This document shows, piece by piece, positions 1 through 12,200 of a stretch of 64,000 bases of DNA. The notes under the pieces are model-generated. The model was given only the letters and a program-made list of their open reading frames with translations, was not told the origin of the DNA and searched no databases. This stretch comes from Cryptomeria japonica (taxonomy: Eukaryota; Streptophyta; Pinopsida; Cupressales; Cupressaceae). The position numbers and the translations under genes are program-made. The DNA is taken from positions 769,943,336 to 770,007,335 of the forward strand of contig NC_081408.1 in assembly GCF_030272615.1 (NCBI RefSeq). The letters are read 5' to 3'. Positions within the stretch are counted from its first letter, which is position 1; each line of letters opens with the position of its first letter.

Positions 1-938
1 CGGTATGAAGATCTCAAGTGGTATGAAGATCTCAAGCAGAACGAGGACTCCTAGTGACAATCAATCTTTTTGATCGAAACACTATGTTCTAGTTTACCAG
101 TCTTTGTTTATAGATACACTGTGTTAAACCGGTAAAATTGTAATGTGTGATGAGTTATCATCCATCGACACTGGGGCAGTGTTTTTGTGTCGTGTTACCA
201 AATGTGTCTAGATGCTTTAAACATAGGAAATTGTAATCTAATCTCACTGGACCAACATGAAATCAGCTTCCTATTTAAGGACATGATGTCTAGGGTTTTA
301 AGATGATGTATGTATGTATGTGCGTGTGTGTATTGGAGAGAGAATTTGTTGTATCGTGCGATAGAGATTAAATATGCAAAGGATAGAAGACTGAAGTAAT
401 GTTGCAATGCATTAAAAGAGAGTTGTCAAGGATCTAATCAAGCATTCTGTGCTATTGTCTAGATCATTCACTTGTTGATTACTAATCTCTTCGACAAGTT
501 TTAAACCCTTAACCGAGTAGGCTAAGTCAAGCCTTTTGTAAAATCCTCTAACAAGGTGGTTCACAATTGTGGATCTAAAATCCTTTAAAAGGGTAGTCTT
601 TAACAGGACTTATCTCCTAATAGAGATCTGGATTCCTAACAGGATCTGTTCTAGTGAAGAACATTGTAAGGCCTTAACCGATCTGGTTACTATTCTGCAA
701 ATAGTTGACTTGTGAGTTTTACTCACCGTGGTTTTTCCCATTTGGGTTTCCATGTCAAAATATCTTGTGTTATGGTGATTGTGCTTCTGTGGGTGAATGC
801 TCTATTAGCTATTTGGCTTGTTTGTATTTTAACCGGTTTGTTGTTTAAACTACTATACAAGTCTGCAGTAAAATTGCTTAAGAGTTTGGTTAAGTTTTTG
901 GGCATACTAATTCACCCCCCCCCCCTTAGTATTCATCA
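1..938 (+). repeat. Ty1/copia-type LTR, right part only
   Basis: The right end carries a long C tract inside TTCACCC...TTAG (911-930), the same landmark found near the 3' ends of the other copia LTRs in this window. Upstream blocks describing 'aaccctctaacaaggt' and 'tttgggtttcca' type sequence match the nested LTR at 52218-53716. The left end lies outside the window. The right boundary (about 938, ending CA) abuts sequence recognisable as the 3' region of the minus-strand Tat element, so the LTR probably inserted there. Whether it is solo or part of an element cannot be seen. Confidence 0.65.
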
Positions 939-1144
939 CCCTCGAGAGATGGGCCAAAATTTTTGAAAAATTGAGCGATCTCTCGAAAAAGGACGAAAAG
1001 TGGAGGGGAGGTAGAATAGAAGAAAGTTAGCAATAATGGTAAAAGAATAGAAGAAATCGGAGTTAAAACGGAGAAATGAGAGACAATGGAAGTTCACAAG
1101 GACCACGGCGGTGAGCGGGGTGAAAGTTGGTTAGGGATGGAGGG

Positions 1145-1151
1145 TATATAT
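1145..1151 (+). promoter_or_regulatory. Candidate TATA box of the antisense PMD gene
   Basis: TATATAT lies about 100 bp upstream of the ATG (1249) that opens the first conserved exon. A start site near 1175-1180 would leave a short 5' UTR. The position fits, but this rests on motif and spacing only. Confidence 0.35.
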
Positions 1152-1248
1152 GGGGGGCAGGGGTAAAACAGCCTCATTTGCATCCATTTCCTTTGTAGTG
1201 CTGAGCTCTGATAGTGACCTTTCAGTGAAGAAGCGAGAAACAGTCATC

Positions 1249-4007
1249 ATGCTAGTACCGATAGCAGACCATCAGCTAGAGCGGATCCGACGATTCCAGT
1301 GGCCAGAGGACTACGGACCAACGGTATGCAAATTTTAAATTTTAAGTTTTGTGCATTTTTGATGTATTTTTGCAAGCATCAAAGTCCTAGCATGACAATA
1401 GAGCTAAAACTGTGTTTTAGTGCTTTTGTCACCAAAAATAGCGCTATTGTGCCGCAATGGCGCTATTGTATAGTAGTTTTAGCGCAGTCGTAAGGTTTAG
1501 CGCTTGTGCATAGTAGTAATAGCGTTATTGTATTGTTAGCGCGATTGAGTCAGTTTTGTAGCACTATTGTTATGTAATAGTGCCTTTGTGTGGTTTTTGT
1601 AGCACGATTGGGTATAAGTTTTAGCACTATTGTTGGTTTAGTTAGCAATTTTGTTGTTTTAGCGCTATTGTGTTTGTGTTGTAGTGTGATTGTCCAAAAA
1701 ATAGATGCCCTAATGTTTAGGAAAAATATCTTTGGATGCTTGTGTTTGGGTGGATGGATGAATAAGTGAGTTGTTTTGAATCATAGCAGCCCCATTGAGA
1801 CTAGGTCATTATGATAAGTGTTTGTTGTAGTCTAGGTTTGCCATGATCGCTTACCTGTTGAGACTCGAAGAGACTTGATCAAAGAATTTGTTGACAGTCT
1901 AGGTTTAAACTTAAGAAAGTTTGAAACAAAACAACTGATGATGATGCGTTGTGTGTATGTGTAGGAGGATCTTCCCGTTCTTCAAATGCGAGAGCGACAT
2001 CCGGTGACACAATAGTTGCGAGAGTAGTTGACTGAGGTCAAGATTGATTGTATTGCAGTGACCGACCTGTATGACGTGATGCATATGCCCGTGATTCGAA
2101 CGAATTGCAGATTGTTGATAGCATTAGCTGAGCACTGGCATAGTGAGACCTGCACTTTCCATCTGGCTATGGGAGAGATGACCATGACATTGGAGGATGT
2201 GTGGCGGATATTGCACATCCCAATTCGAGGGGAGTTGGTGACTTATGACGGAGCTTGGGGGATAGCAGTTGTGCAACGGATTTTTGCAGAGGACGTGTAT
2301 ATTCATGATGGCTCGATAGCATGGGAGGAGATAGCTGCCTTGTATGAGCCATTACCAGCTGTATTATCAGGCATTTTTGGGGGCTTGCTTTTCCCCAATC
2401 AACTATCACATGGACTGGTTGTGGGTTGGAGTCAGGTCATAGAGCTCATGGTGGCTGAGGGGACCCGCTTTGCATGGGTACCACGCATGCTGTCTCATTT
2501 ATATGGGGAGCTACATGAGGTTGTCATGGGTCGGGATTACCTTGCTACATATTTGGGTGTGGGAGCAGCTACCTGTGACACGAACGGTCAGCTTGAGGTT
2601 TAGGACAGTAGATCAGCCTTATGTGTATATGTATGGAGGTATGATGAGTCAGCCCAACCTAGGGAAGTTAGAGGGGTGGCGTCGGGCATTGGATGATTTT
2701 AATGTTATGATATGGAGGCCATAAATTGAGTGTGAGCCTTGGGAGGATGATGTAGAGGCCTTACTGTATATGTTTATGACACGGTTTTTGATTGGTAGGA
2801 TAACCTACAATGTAGAGAGACAGGTACCAGGTTGAGTGATGAGACAATTTGGACAGAGGCAGGGGCTGCCGAGGGGATCAAGGGAGTATGCATGGGCAAT
2901 GCGGGAGAGGTTTCAGTGGGGGCTAGTGTTACCATATGATCAGACCTTAGTTGAATTCTGACCCCTACAGGCGAGACCATGGCAGATGAGGCTGGAGATT
3001 GTAGATGTAGGGGTGACAGAGAAGTACACTCAGTATCGTATTGCACATCCTATTCCCCACATTTCAGATCCAGCTGAGCCGATACCATCTTTTGAGGATG
3101 ATAGGAGACAGCGACGGAGGAGGAGAGGAGGCTGAGGAGTAGGAGGAGGTGGTGGAGGTGGAGGAGGTGGGGGAGGAAGTGGTGGAGGTGGGGGAGGTGG
3201 TGGTGGTGGTGGTGATGGTGGAGCATGAGGAGGTGGTGGGGGTGGGGGTTTTGGGGGTGGAGGTGGAGGTGGAGGGAGTGGAGGAGGATGGTCACAGAGG
3301 AGAGGGAGAGGCAGGCAACCATTACAACTGTCATAGGGGATGTTGATACAAGGGGGAGTCAGAGTAGGAGGTCAAGATATGGGAGAGGGAGAGGCGTGCC
3401 TATGGAGATGGGAGAGGGATTGATAGGGGGAGGAGAGGGTCCTATGGAAATGGGAGGGGGAGATCTATGGGAGCACATGATAGGATATCTATAGACTCAA
3501 CTTACAACAACCCAGGCAGAGCTGGAGGATATGGAGCCAGAGGTTGCAGCTAGAGATGTCCATCTTTTTGTACGGGAGTCAGAGTTGACAGTAGTGAGGC
3601 GAGAGTGGGATGATGTGATTGATAAGGTGATCCAGCTATAGGAGAGAGTTTGGATCTTGGAGGGATCACAGGGACAGGGTCCATCAGAGGCATTATTGAG
3701 TGCACTCCAGCGGGCAAGGGGAGAGATTGACTACTAGCGGGGTTTATATGAGCAGGTGGTGCCCTCCAGTCAGCAAGCACTGAGTTATTTGCAGATGCAT
3801 CGGGTGAGATCAGAGCGGTCTCAGAGGATGCAAAGAAGTGGGGGTGTCATGGGTCCTCCACGACGAGATAGTGCAGGTGGTGCAGGGGGTAGTGGTGGAG
3901 CAGGGGTAGTGGTGGTGCAACATCTGGCCAAAGTGCCATTTGAGAGATATTTTATGTACTTGTTACATTTGTTATGTTGGACTATGACTTGGATGGCTCT
4001 TTGGTAG
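1249..4007 (+). pseudogene. Plant mobile domain (PMD) gene, antisense within Tat-2, decayed
   Basis: PMD proteins (the family of Arabidopsis MAIN and MAIL1, also found in transposons) are recognised by a Thr-Phe-His-Leu ... Gly-Glu-Met-Thr ... Leu-Glu-Asp-Val core. That core is clear at about 2150-2220. Exon 1 (1249-1323) encodes LERIRRFQWPEDYGP, then GT at 1324 opens an intron ending in AG near 1965. Exon 2 carries the PMD (about 1966-3060), a Gly-rich low-complexity stretch (3135-3300), an Arg/Gly-rich segment and a coiled-coil-like tail ending in TAG at 4005-4007. Breaks include two stops near 2013 and 2025, a frame change near 2560-2600, stops near 2722, 2833 and 2959, and another frame change within the Gly-rich stretch. 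It lies between pol and the missing 3' LTR of Tat-2, on the opposite strand. Tat elements are known to carry extra ORFs in this position. Its product today is probably none. Confidence 0.8.
1435..1695 (+). repeat. TAGCGCTATTGT-like array in the PMD intron
   Basis: About 13 degenerate copies of a (T/A)AGCGCTATTGT-type motif recur every 18-22 bp inside the predicted intron. Near-perfect copies lie at about 1440, 1457 and 1660; others drift to AGCACTATTGT or AGTGCCTTTGT. The same motif fills the 5' leaders of both Tat elements, but in the opposite orientation relative to Tat-2. Confidence 0.8.
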
Positions 4008-5390
4008 CCGATATATTTTTGACATCATTTTACTTTGATACATGTATATTTTTGTGAGATGAGATGTGATATATGAGGAGATCCCATGGTTTTATGATGA
4101 TTTATGCATATATGATGACATGTATGTTTGTTTTATGCAGGATAATGACTATGATTTATGCTTTATATGTATGAGATGTTTTTACTTATGAAATGTATAT
4201 GTTGATGAGATTATTTCTATATGTGTGTTTTATGGATGATTTGCTGACACGTGTATGCAGGTTACCAGATAGATAATGTGAATATGTGTATGTAGGTGAT
4301 ATGTGTATATTTTATGGATGATTTTGGTTTTTTGCTATGCATATGATGCAATGATAATGATGTATGTTAAATGATGAGTTGAGATAAATAATGAATAATG
4401 ATGATGATCTGATGATACGAGTAAAATATGAATCTAGATGAATGTAGTTATGTATGTTTTGAGATGAATGTGTTGTAAATGGATGAGCAAATGTTAATGC
4501 ATATGGAATGTATGTGTCTAGATGAATGCAACTAATGATTAGAATGTACTTTTTAAGGAATAAATGCATGTTGAAAATGATTCCTAACATGTATGTAATG
4601 AATCAACTAAATGATGGTAATGAGAATGTGAAAAATGAATCTAAACACATGATCATGATTTTTAAATGCAAGATAATAAAATAAATGTATCTAATGAAAA
4701 ATGAGTAATTGCATCTTAATGCAATTAAAAAGAAAAATAGATGTATTTTAATGAATACAGATGAAACTTTTAAGATGAGAATGAAATGAACGAGTATAAG
4801 AATATATTGGATGGATAGATGAATGTATTTGACTAATAGATAAATAAATGCACTTAAATGCAACTAAATGAATCTAAATGAAAGTACTTTAAACAAACTG
4901 AAATGATAATGAATGATATTTAATGATTTAAGATACAACTAACTTTACCTAGATGACTAAATGAATGTACGTTATTGTCTAACAATGGAAGTTATGAAAT
5001 GATTGGAAATTCATCTAATTGAAACTAAATGCTCTTGATGCAATGATGAAATGATGCAATGATGATAATGTAATTAAATGATAATGAATGCAACTAAATG
5101 ATATTAGATGCACTTAAATGAATATCTAAATGGATCTAATGAACTTACATGCAAGTAAATGATAATGAACTACATGCATTTAAATGCAACTAAATGTAAT
5201 GGAATGATAATGTCATGCATTCATGACATATGAATGCAAGTTGGTGAAAATTTGTGGACATGGAATGCATATGTGAGATGATTTATCAGAGAACTTTGTC
5301 ATGATTGTATCCAAGACCAATTCATATTGAATAACCTCTCATATTTTAACTTGTTTACACTTCATACAAACCAAAAATATGAATAATGAA
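4008..5390. repeat. AT-rich hypervariable 3' region of Tat-2 with degenerate AAATGCAACTAAATGA units
   Basis: This stretch has no plausible gene. From about 4330 to 5240 it is built of drifting copies of short ATGAATGCAACTAAATGA-like words. It separates the antisense PMD gene from the part of the element 3' region that Tat-1 shares (5391-6540). Tat-1 has no equivalent block, which fits a hypervariable segment between pol and the 3' LTR. Confidence 0.6.
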
Positions 5391-6540
5391 TGATCAAATG
5401 GATGGGCGATATGCAACGGAATGCAATATAAATAGATGAGATGGAATGATGATCCATAGTGCTTTATTTTTTATCATTGAGCATGGTAGTGTCAATCTTG
5501 GACGAGGCAGTAGGAACCAAATTTGGAGCATTGTACTTGTAAGCAAGTAGTATAGATAAAGCATATGGACCCTCCATTCTGGTTCATGCACAAATGGTCG
5601 AGGTATACACTGTAGTCAGAAAGCCATAGTGATCTATGAATAGTTTTGCATAGGATCATGTAGCTTAGTGAACTTCCCAAGTAGACACCATTAGTACATG
5701 CCCCAAAACTTCATTAGAACAATTTACAGATAATAAACAAAACGATACTTAGGAACCATCTTGTCTACTCTAATCACTTGTGGATATCTAGGAGTAGTGT
5801 AGGAACCTGATATAAATGACTAAATAACTTAACAAACCAATCAAGTACTTGATAGATTAAACAGATTTTTCTTGTCAAAGAAAATGTTATCATGTCTTTG
5901 TTTTGGTAAGGAAGGATACATCCTTGTGAAGACAGTTGTGTGTACCTGTGTTGATTGTGTGGTTGATTTGATAAGTTATCATCATTTGAGTAGCACAAAA
6001 ATATTTGTTTGGTGTTTGTTGCGATGTGTATGTACAAAATATTTTATGTGTTGCCATGTTTTTTATTGATTTTTTTGATGTTTTATCGTGTTTTTGGATT
6101 TTTGTGTGTTTTTTAATGTTTTTAAATTTTTTTGAGTGTTGAATTAAGAACTCAATGAATCACCAATAATGTAGAATCCACTTCCATCAATAGGTTAAAA
6201 GCATTGCCCCCAGTTTAGACAGTACTTATGAAAAGCAGGATGCAGGACGCCTGAAGCACTAACCCTGATTGCAGATCAATAACAAGTCATGGTTTGAATG
6301 ATGGATGAGTGGATAAAATGAATGTGATCACCAGAAGTCTGAAAGACAATGGAGCCATAGCCTTTACAAGTGGCACCTTTTGGCCAGGTTTTCACCATCG
6401 CATTTACCCAAGGTGCCACCAGAGTGGTTGTTCACCGTTTGGATGCATGATTTTTCTCTTTACTATTTTGATTTTTTTTTGTATTTTCTTCAAGACATTT
6501 TTCTGAATTTTTTTGATATTTTCTGATGCTTGCACAGCTT
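5391..6540 (-). other. Tat-2 3' untranslated region, conserved with Tat-1
   Basis: The reverse complement of this stretch aligns in order with 29100-30560 of Tat-1. Shared landmarks include the block around 'tggccaggttttcaccatcg' (6385-6405), the block reading 'gtagaatccacttccatc' (6171-6188), and the segment near 5690. No ORF is shared between the two copies, so this looks like non-coding element sequence. Confidence 0.75.
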
Positions 6541-6544
6541 AGGT

Positions 6545-7825
6545 AAAAAATCATTTGAGGTGCATGTTTTTGATAGGATCTGCTAGTGGTTCTCCTTCTG
6601 AAGTAGCCAACTGATATGCCTCGGACCCAAATACAATAGTGATAACATATGGACCTAGCCAGTTTGATTCAAAATTTCCCTGATGTTCTTTGTTTGGTTG
6701 TTTACGAGGATTCTCTCTGAGAACAAGATCACCTACCTCAAATGTACAAGGTTTAACCTGGTGATTATAGCTTCTACTCATGCGTTGTTGATAGGCCTTG
6801 AAGTGGTTGTATGCATCTTGTCGTCGTTCATCAAGTAGTTCCAAGTCTTGAAGACGTGAGACCCGATATGCTTCATCATCTATCAGATTATGCAAAGAAA
6901 CCCGTAGAGATAGTATCTCAACCTCAATAGGCAGAATGGCTTCTGCGCCATAGACTAGTGAGTAGGGAGTGGAGCCTATAGGGGTTTGAATGCTAGTTCA
7001 ATATGCCCATAGTGTTGTATTTAATTGAACATGCCAATCACAGCCAGGATCATTGACTATTTTCTTGAAGATTCTCAATATGTTTTTCGATGCTTCGGCC
7101 TGACCATTGTCTTGTGGGTAATAGGGAGTGGAAAAGTGGTGTTGGATGTGAAACTTCTCACAAAGCTCACGAACATCCTGATTTTTGAAAGGAAGCCTGT
7201 TATCTATGATGATGGACATGGGTACACCATATCGGCAGATGATGTAATTAAGGATGAATGAGGCAATCTTCTTGCCAGTGACTTGGGTAAGTGGAACAAC
7301 TTCAATCCATTTTGTGAAGTATTTGGTGGCGGTAATGATAAATTTATGGTCGTTGGATGAAGATGGATGAATTTTACCCACAAGGTCAAGTCCCCATTGA
7401 CAAAAGGGCCATGGTGTTGTGATTGGTTGCAATTCCTATGCTGGTGCATGTATCAGGTCTCTGTGAACTTGGCACTTATATTTTCTGACAAAATACTAGG
7501 AGTCTTTTTCCATGGTGGGCCAATAGTATCCAACACACATGAGTTTCTTTGCTAGTGAAGGACCGCTTGAGTAAGTCCCACAAATGCCTTCATGTACCTC
7601 TTCCAAGGCCTTTGTTATCTCGTCTTATTCCAGACATCAAAGGAGAGTACCATCAAGAACTCATCGGTATAGGGTTTCGGAAATAATAGTTTATCGAGCA
7701 GTTTGACAAATGAAGATTTGGCGTTGGTTATTGGATTGGCTGGGAGGAAGTGTGTGATCGCGAAGGTAAGTGAATAAATCACCATACCATTGGGATTCAT
7801 AACCGATAAGGCGACATATCATTTC
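6545..7825 (-). pseudogene. Tat-2 pol, integrase portion
   Basis: Minus-strand translation gives, in order, the HHCC zinc-binding region, the catalytic core and the C-terminal tail of a Ty3/gypsy integrase, ending near 6545 with a segment matching Tat-1 (LATSEGEPLADP). The core is recognisable from GLDLVG and from FSTPYYPQ with a following Glu. The second catalytic region reads IDNR instead of the usual TDNG, and several stops and frame changes interrupt the HHCC region (about 7450-7680). The piece begins exactly where the solo LTR ends (7826), and its N-terminal residues continue from the other side of that LTR (9293). It is non-functional, but it keeps the C-terminal tail in one frame where Tat-1 has stops. 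Confidence 0.9.
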
Positions 7826-9287
7826 TGACATGCTCTGCAAAATGAACAATGTTAGACTAAAACCTGTGGTCGTATAACACACAAAACACAAGAAACAAAG
7901 ATAGATGTTAGTGTCAATCAACCAAAAACTAGTCTAAGCGGGCATATCAAAAGAGACACTAAACAAGATGAAATATTTAACTATGGAAGCAAATACAACA
8001 AGGCATCTCCAAATGCCTTCTAACATGCTCTTAGCTCCTTCTCCCTTGTTCCTCTCCTCTCTGAGTTCCAAATTAGTGTAGCTCTCAGTAGCTTTTTGCA
8101 CTATGGATGCCTTATGAAGATTCAAGATTGAAATGATGATTAATTTAAAATGTTATGCAAATGTGAACAAGAGCTAAAACAAGAGATTATCTAATTAGCT
8201 AGTGTTGATTTTAAAACAAAAGAGTGAATATTATTGATTATCTAATGCTCTCAAAAAATGACTATAATGTAAATGCATGCAAGTTTTCAGGATCTGGATT
8301 ATGAAGAAATGGGCTCTATTTATAGGAAAAATGGAGAAATGGATGGTTGAGATTGAGTAATCTCAACAAGGGTTAGGATTGAATGATATTCAATCCATGT
8401 GAGGATTTTCAACCCAATCCCAGGAAGACAAGTGTCAATATGAGATAGGTTGAGAGGAGAGGGAAGAAGTATTAAATGCTTGACATGACCTGAGGGTTAA
8501 CTTGGGAGTTAAGGTTAAGGTTGGGTTGAGTGAATAAATTCATTATCCAAAGAATAATGCTTTTATCCAATAGATAAAATCTTGTGCAAAGGTTAAAGGG
8601 ATAACCATGGTCAAAGCAATAAATGCTTAAGGAGACACATGAGGTTTGAGTTAGGGGTCAAAGTCCCTAACCATGGGTGCAAGTGGATTTAACCATAAAT
8701 GGTTATGTAAGAGCCATTAATGGTCATGTAAGAGCCATTAGTGGTTTGGAAGACTTTAGAGGTTAGCTTGTTGGACACATAAAACATTAAATGCTTTTCA
8801 AAGACTTTTGAGTCTTTGAGAAGTGACTTCAAGTTGCTTAGGAATGTGACAATAATTAAGGGATGGATTAGGCTAATTAGAAAGAGGTTTAGAAGAATCT
8901 AGAAGGGGATTAGGATTGCAAGTGGGTTTGGTGGGTGAAAGAAAATAGGATTTTTATTAAAATAAAATTCATTTATTTCAATAAATAGGTGCAAGTTGCA
9001 TTTTTAGGAGAAAGCAAGTGGGGGGGTTTTATGATTTAAATAAATGTTTTATTTAATTTATTTAAAAGAGGAAAGGGGTTTAAATTGAATAAATAAGATT
9101 TATTCATTTAATTGATTTGTGATTTAATGAATTAATTAAATAAATTGAATAATTTATTAATTAATATGAGAATGTTTGAGGATGAATTAATTAAATATTA
9201 ATTTAATTAACTGATGGCTAGTGGGTTTTTAATCAAATAAATAGCAAATATTTATTTAATTAAAATAGACAGATTTGGGTGACTACA
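7826..9287 (-). repeat. Solo Tat LTR inserted in Tat-2 pol
   Basis: On the minus strand it starts TGTAGTCACC and ends ATGTCA. Its start resembles those of the other Tat LTRs, and it contains the same TATAAATAG box. ATTTC flanks it on both sides (7821-7825 and 9288-9292), a clean 5-bp target duplication, and no internal domain is present. The pol reading frame is interrupted exactly at this point. The length is 1,462 bp, close to the Tat-2 LTR (1,473 bp). Confidence 0.93.
8316..8324 (-). promoter_or_regulatory. TATA box of the solo LTR
   Basis: The minus strand reads TATAAATAG followed by AGCCC. The same box and flank occur in all four Tat LTRs of the window, so it is the likely core promoter at the U3/R junction. 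Confidence 0.65.
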
Positions 9288-9292
9288 ATTTC

Positions 9293-12200
9293 AATTTTGA
9301 GAATATCATAAGCGGGGATCCAAAGTTGTTCTACCAAGAACTCATAGCGTGTTGAATTTTAAGGAAGAGCTGGGAGAGATGCAATTGTAGCCATTGTGTT
9401 GGCAACTTGATTATGATCTCTTGGTACTTGCTCAAATGTGATAGTTGTAAATGATTCTTTGTAACTATCCACCATTCATTTATACGACATGAGTTTATCA
9501 TCCTTAGTTTGGTATGCATTGGTAACTTGTCGAATGACTAGCTAAGAATCTCCATATACTTGTAACTCTTTGAGATGCCATTGTATAGCCAATTTGAGTC
9601 CTGTGATCAAGGCCTCGTATTCTGCTATATTGTTGGTGCAGGGGAAAGTGAGCCTGTATGACTTCATGATGTTATCACCTTGAGGTGTGATGAATAGAAT
9701 ACCTACCCCCGAGCCATGTCTATTGTAGGAACCATCAAAATATAACTTCCAGGGTTGAGTAGTTGTAATCATGAAGAGTTCTTCATCTGAAAAGTTAGAA
9801 ATAAGAGGATGGTCATCTGTGAGGGGTGCATCGGCCAATTGATCCGCAATAACCTTCCCTTTGATAGCCTTTCGGTCCATATATTCAATGTCAAATTCAC
9901 TCAGAATCATAACCCATTTGGCCAAGCGGCCTGTCAATGCGGCTTTGCTGAGTAGGTACTTGAGTGGATTGATTTTAGCAATGAGTTGCACCTTGTGTGT
10001 CAACAGGTAGTGTCTTAATTTGGTGGTTGCTAATATAACTACTAGGAAAGCTCACTCATTAGGAGTGTAATTGAATTCATAGCCTACCAATTTGCGAGAG
10101 ATATAGTATACAACACATTCTTTTCCTTCTGCATTGTGTTGTGCCAATAGTACTCCTAATGTTAATCTGTCAAAGATCTTAGCTAGTATTTTCAGATGAC
10201 CTTCTCTAGTTAATGATTTTGCTAGTAAATCATCGATATAATCTTCCATTGTGGTGTGCATCATATCATGAAAGATGGTAGTCATAGCTCTTTGATAGGT
10301 TTCCCCTGCATTCTTCAGACCAAATGGCATTACGTTCCAACAGTAGGTTCCCCATGGGCATGGGAAAGCAGTTTTATGTTGATCCTCAAGAGCAATCTTG
10401 ATTTGGTTGTACCCTAAGAAGCTATCCATCAGAGAAAGCATTGCATGACCTGTTGTGAGATCGACAATCATATCGATGTTGGGTAAGGGGAAGTCATCTT
10501 TAGGGCATGCCTTGTTCAAGTCTCTGAAGTCAGTATAGATACGGATACCCCCATTAGGCTTGCCGACAAGTACAATTTTGGAGATCCAATCAGCATAATC
10601 GATTATTTGAATGAAACCAACATCCAAGAGTTTTTTGAGTTCTACCTTGACAAGCACAACAATCTATGGGTGCATCTTTTTGCGCTTTTTTTTGACCGGT
10701 TTAGCATCTTTTGCTATTGTTAGATGATGCATGACTAAGTCAGGATCTAAGCCAGGCATGTCTGCATAAGACCATGCAAAGTTGATTAGGCATTGCTGGA
10801 AGAATTTGACAAAGTGTGGTTGTTCCTCTGGAGTTAATAAAGCTGCCAAATGTATTTGATGAGGAGTCTCAGGGGTCCCCACATTGAATTCCTTTTTTTT
10901 TTTATTAGGATCGTTGATCTCTCCTAATTTGTGTACTAAAGGGGAGGATGTCAAACCTTTCATCCTTAGGCACCTCAAAGAGGTTTTCACCTTCGGATTC
11001 GCTCTTTATTTTTACTTTTTTGGGATCAACAAATGCCACTGTGTGGTTTTCACTGGAAGATCCATATTTTATTGTGATATTTTTGTAGCTAAAAGGTTTG
11101 GCATTTGCCCCCAAGTATGTTGCACTATTAAGTTCAATGGAAAACCCAACTTTGTGATCCCTGCTTGGTATGTTATCCCATAATTATAAAAAATTATGAG
11201 CACCTCATCATTTTGGAAGTGATAAACACATGGGGGATTTGGCTGGTTCTAGTCAATGAGTTTAGGGTGGATGATAGGCATGACCTCATCGATTAAGTTG
11301 AGGTCAGAGGAGGCGTCAATGAGGGTTAAAATAGATGAGTGAAGTTCATCAATGGTACCCTCCTTGTCAGATTTTGGCATGGGATTCGATGGAGAGCTTG
11401 TGGAAGGTATGTCTTGCTCAAGTTTCCAGAAAGTTTTTATCCATGCTTCTCCATACATAGGTATATCTTTACAAGGTGGTGGAGGTGATGTGTCTTCCTC
11501 GTCTGAAGTATTCAGATTCACTGTATCAAATTCCCACTCATGTGAGTCAGTCTCTGAATCACTTTCTAACATCCTATTACTGTACCAGTTTAGGGTGTCC
11601 TTTGTATTGAAGAGTGTTTTTGTCATGGGTGTATGCACCTTTATAGGTGGGATTGTTGGTGTTGCCAATAGGATTATAGGAGTTGTTGATTCTGCTGGTG
11701 CTGCTGGCAGGATTATCGATGTCGTTGAATCAACTACTGGGAGTATCTGTTTTGTTGAATCTGCTACTATTGTTTCTGATAGAATTATTAGTGTTGTGGA
11801 GGTTGCCAATGGTACTGATGTTGCTGATGGAGTTATGGGGTTTGTTGATGTTGTGGGTGTTACTGTTATTGCTACTAATGGTTTGATCGACCTTGTTGGT
11901 GTAGTGGTTTTGAGTGATGCTACTGATTTGATTATTAGTCTTGTTGGTGTCGCAAAGATAATCAAGGGGGGGCTCATTGGAGTAACAGTTTGATGCATAG
12001 GTTTGTTGGGTTTACCCTGGAATCTGAGCTTAGGAAGAGATTCTTTTTGAAAGCCTAATCCTGTGTTATCTTTAGGTTTCAACTCAGGCTACAAAGCCTC
12101 ATGTCATCCTTCTTTGCAATGTCCCAAAGCACTCTTACCAACATAGCCCATTCTTTACATAATGGTGAGGCATTTGCCATATTTATCAGTAGGAATCTTA

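Noticed and set aside
3149-3346. Val/Glu-rich and His-rich ORFs on both strands (3050-3346)
   Set aside because: They are frame shadows of the Gly-rich (GGN) repeat that belongs to the PMD pseudogene.
4312-4863. Two hydrophobic minus-strand ORFs of about 90 codons
   Set aside because: They are products of the AT-rich ATGAATG-word repeat with no coding bias.
5872-6069. Small Cys-rich plus-strand ORF (65 codons)
   Set aside because: It lies in the conserved non-coding 3' region of Tat-2; the Tat-1 counterpart is not open in this frame.
11352-11993. 213-codon plus-strand ORF over Tat-2 pol
   Set aside because: It is the antisense shadow of the Pro/Thr-rich linker; the minus-strand reading aligns with Tat-1 pol.
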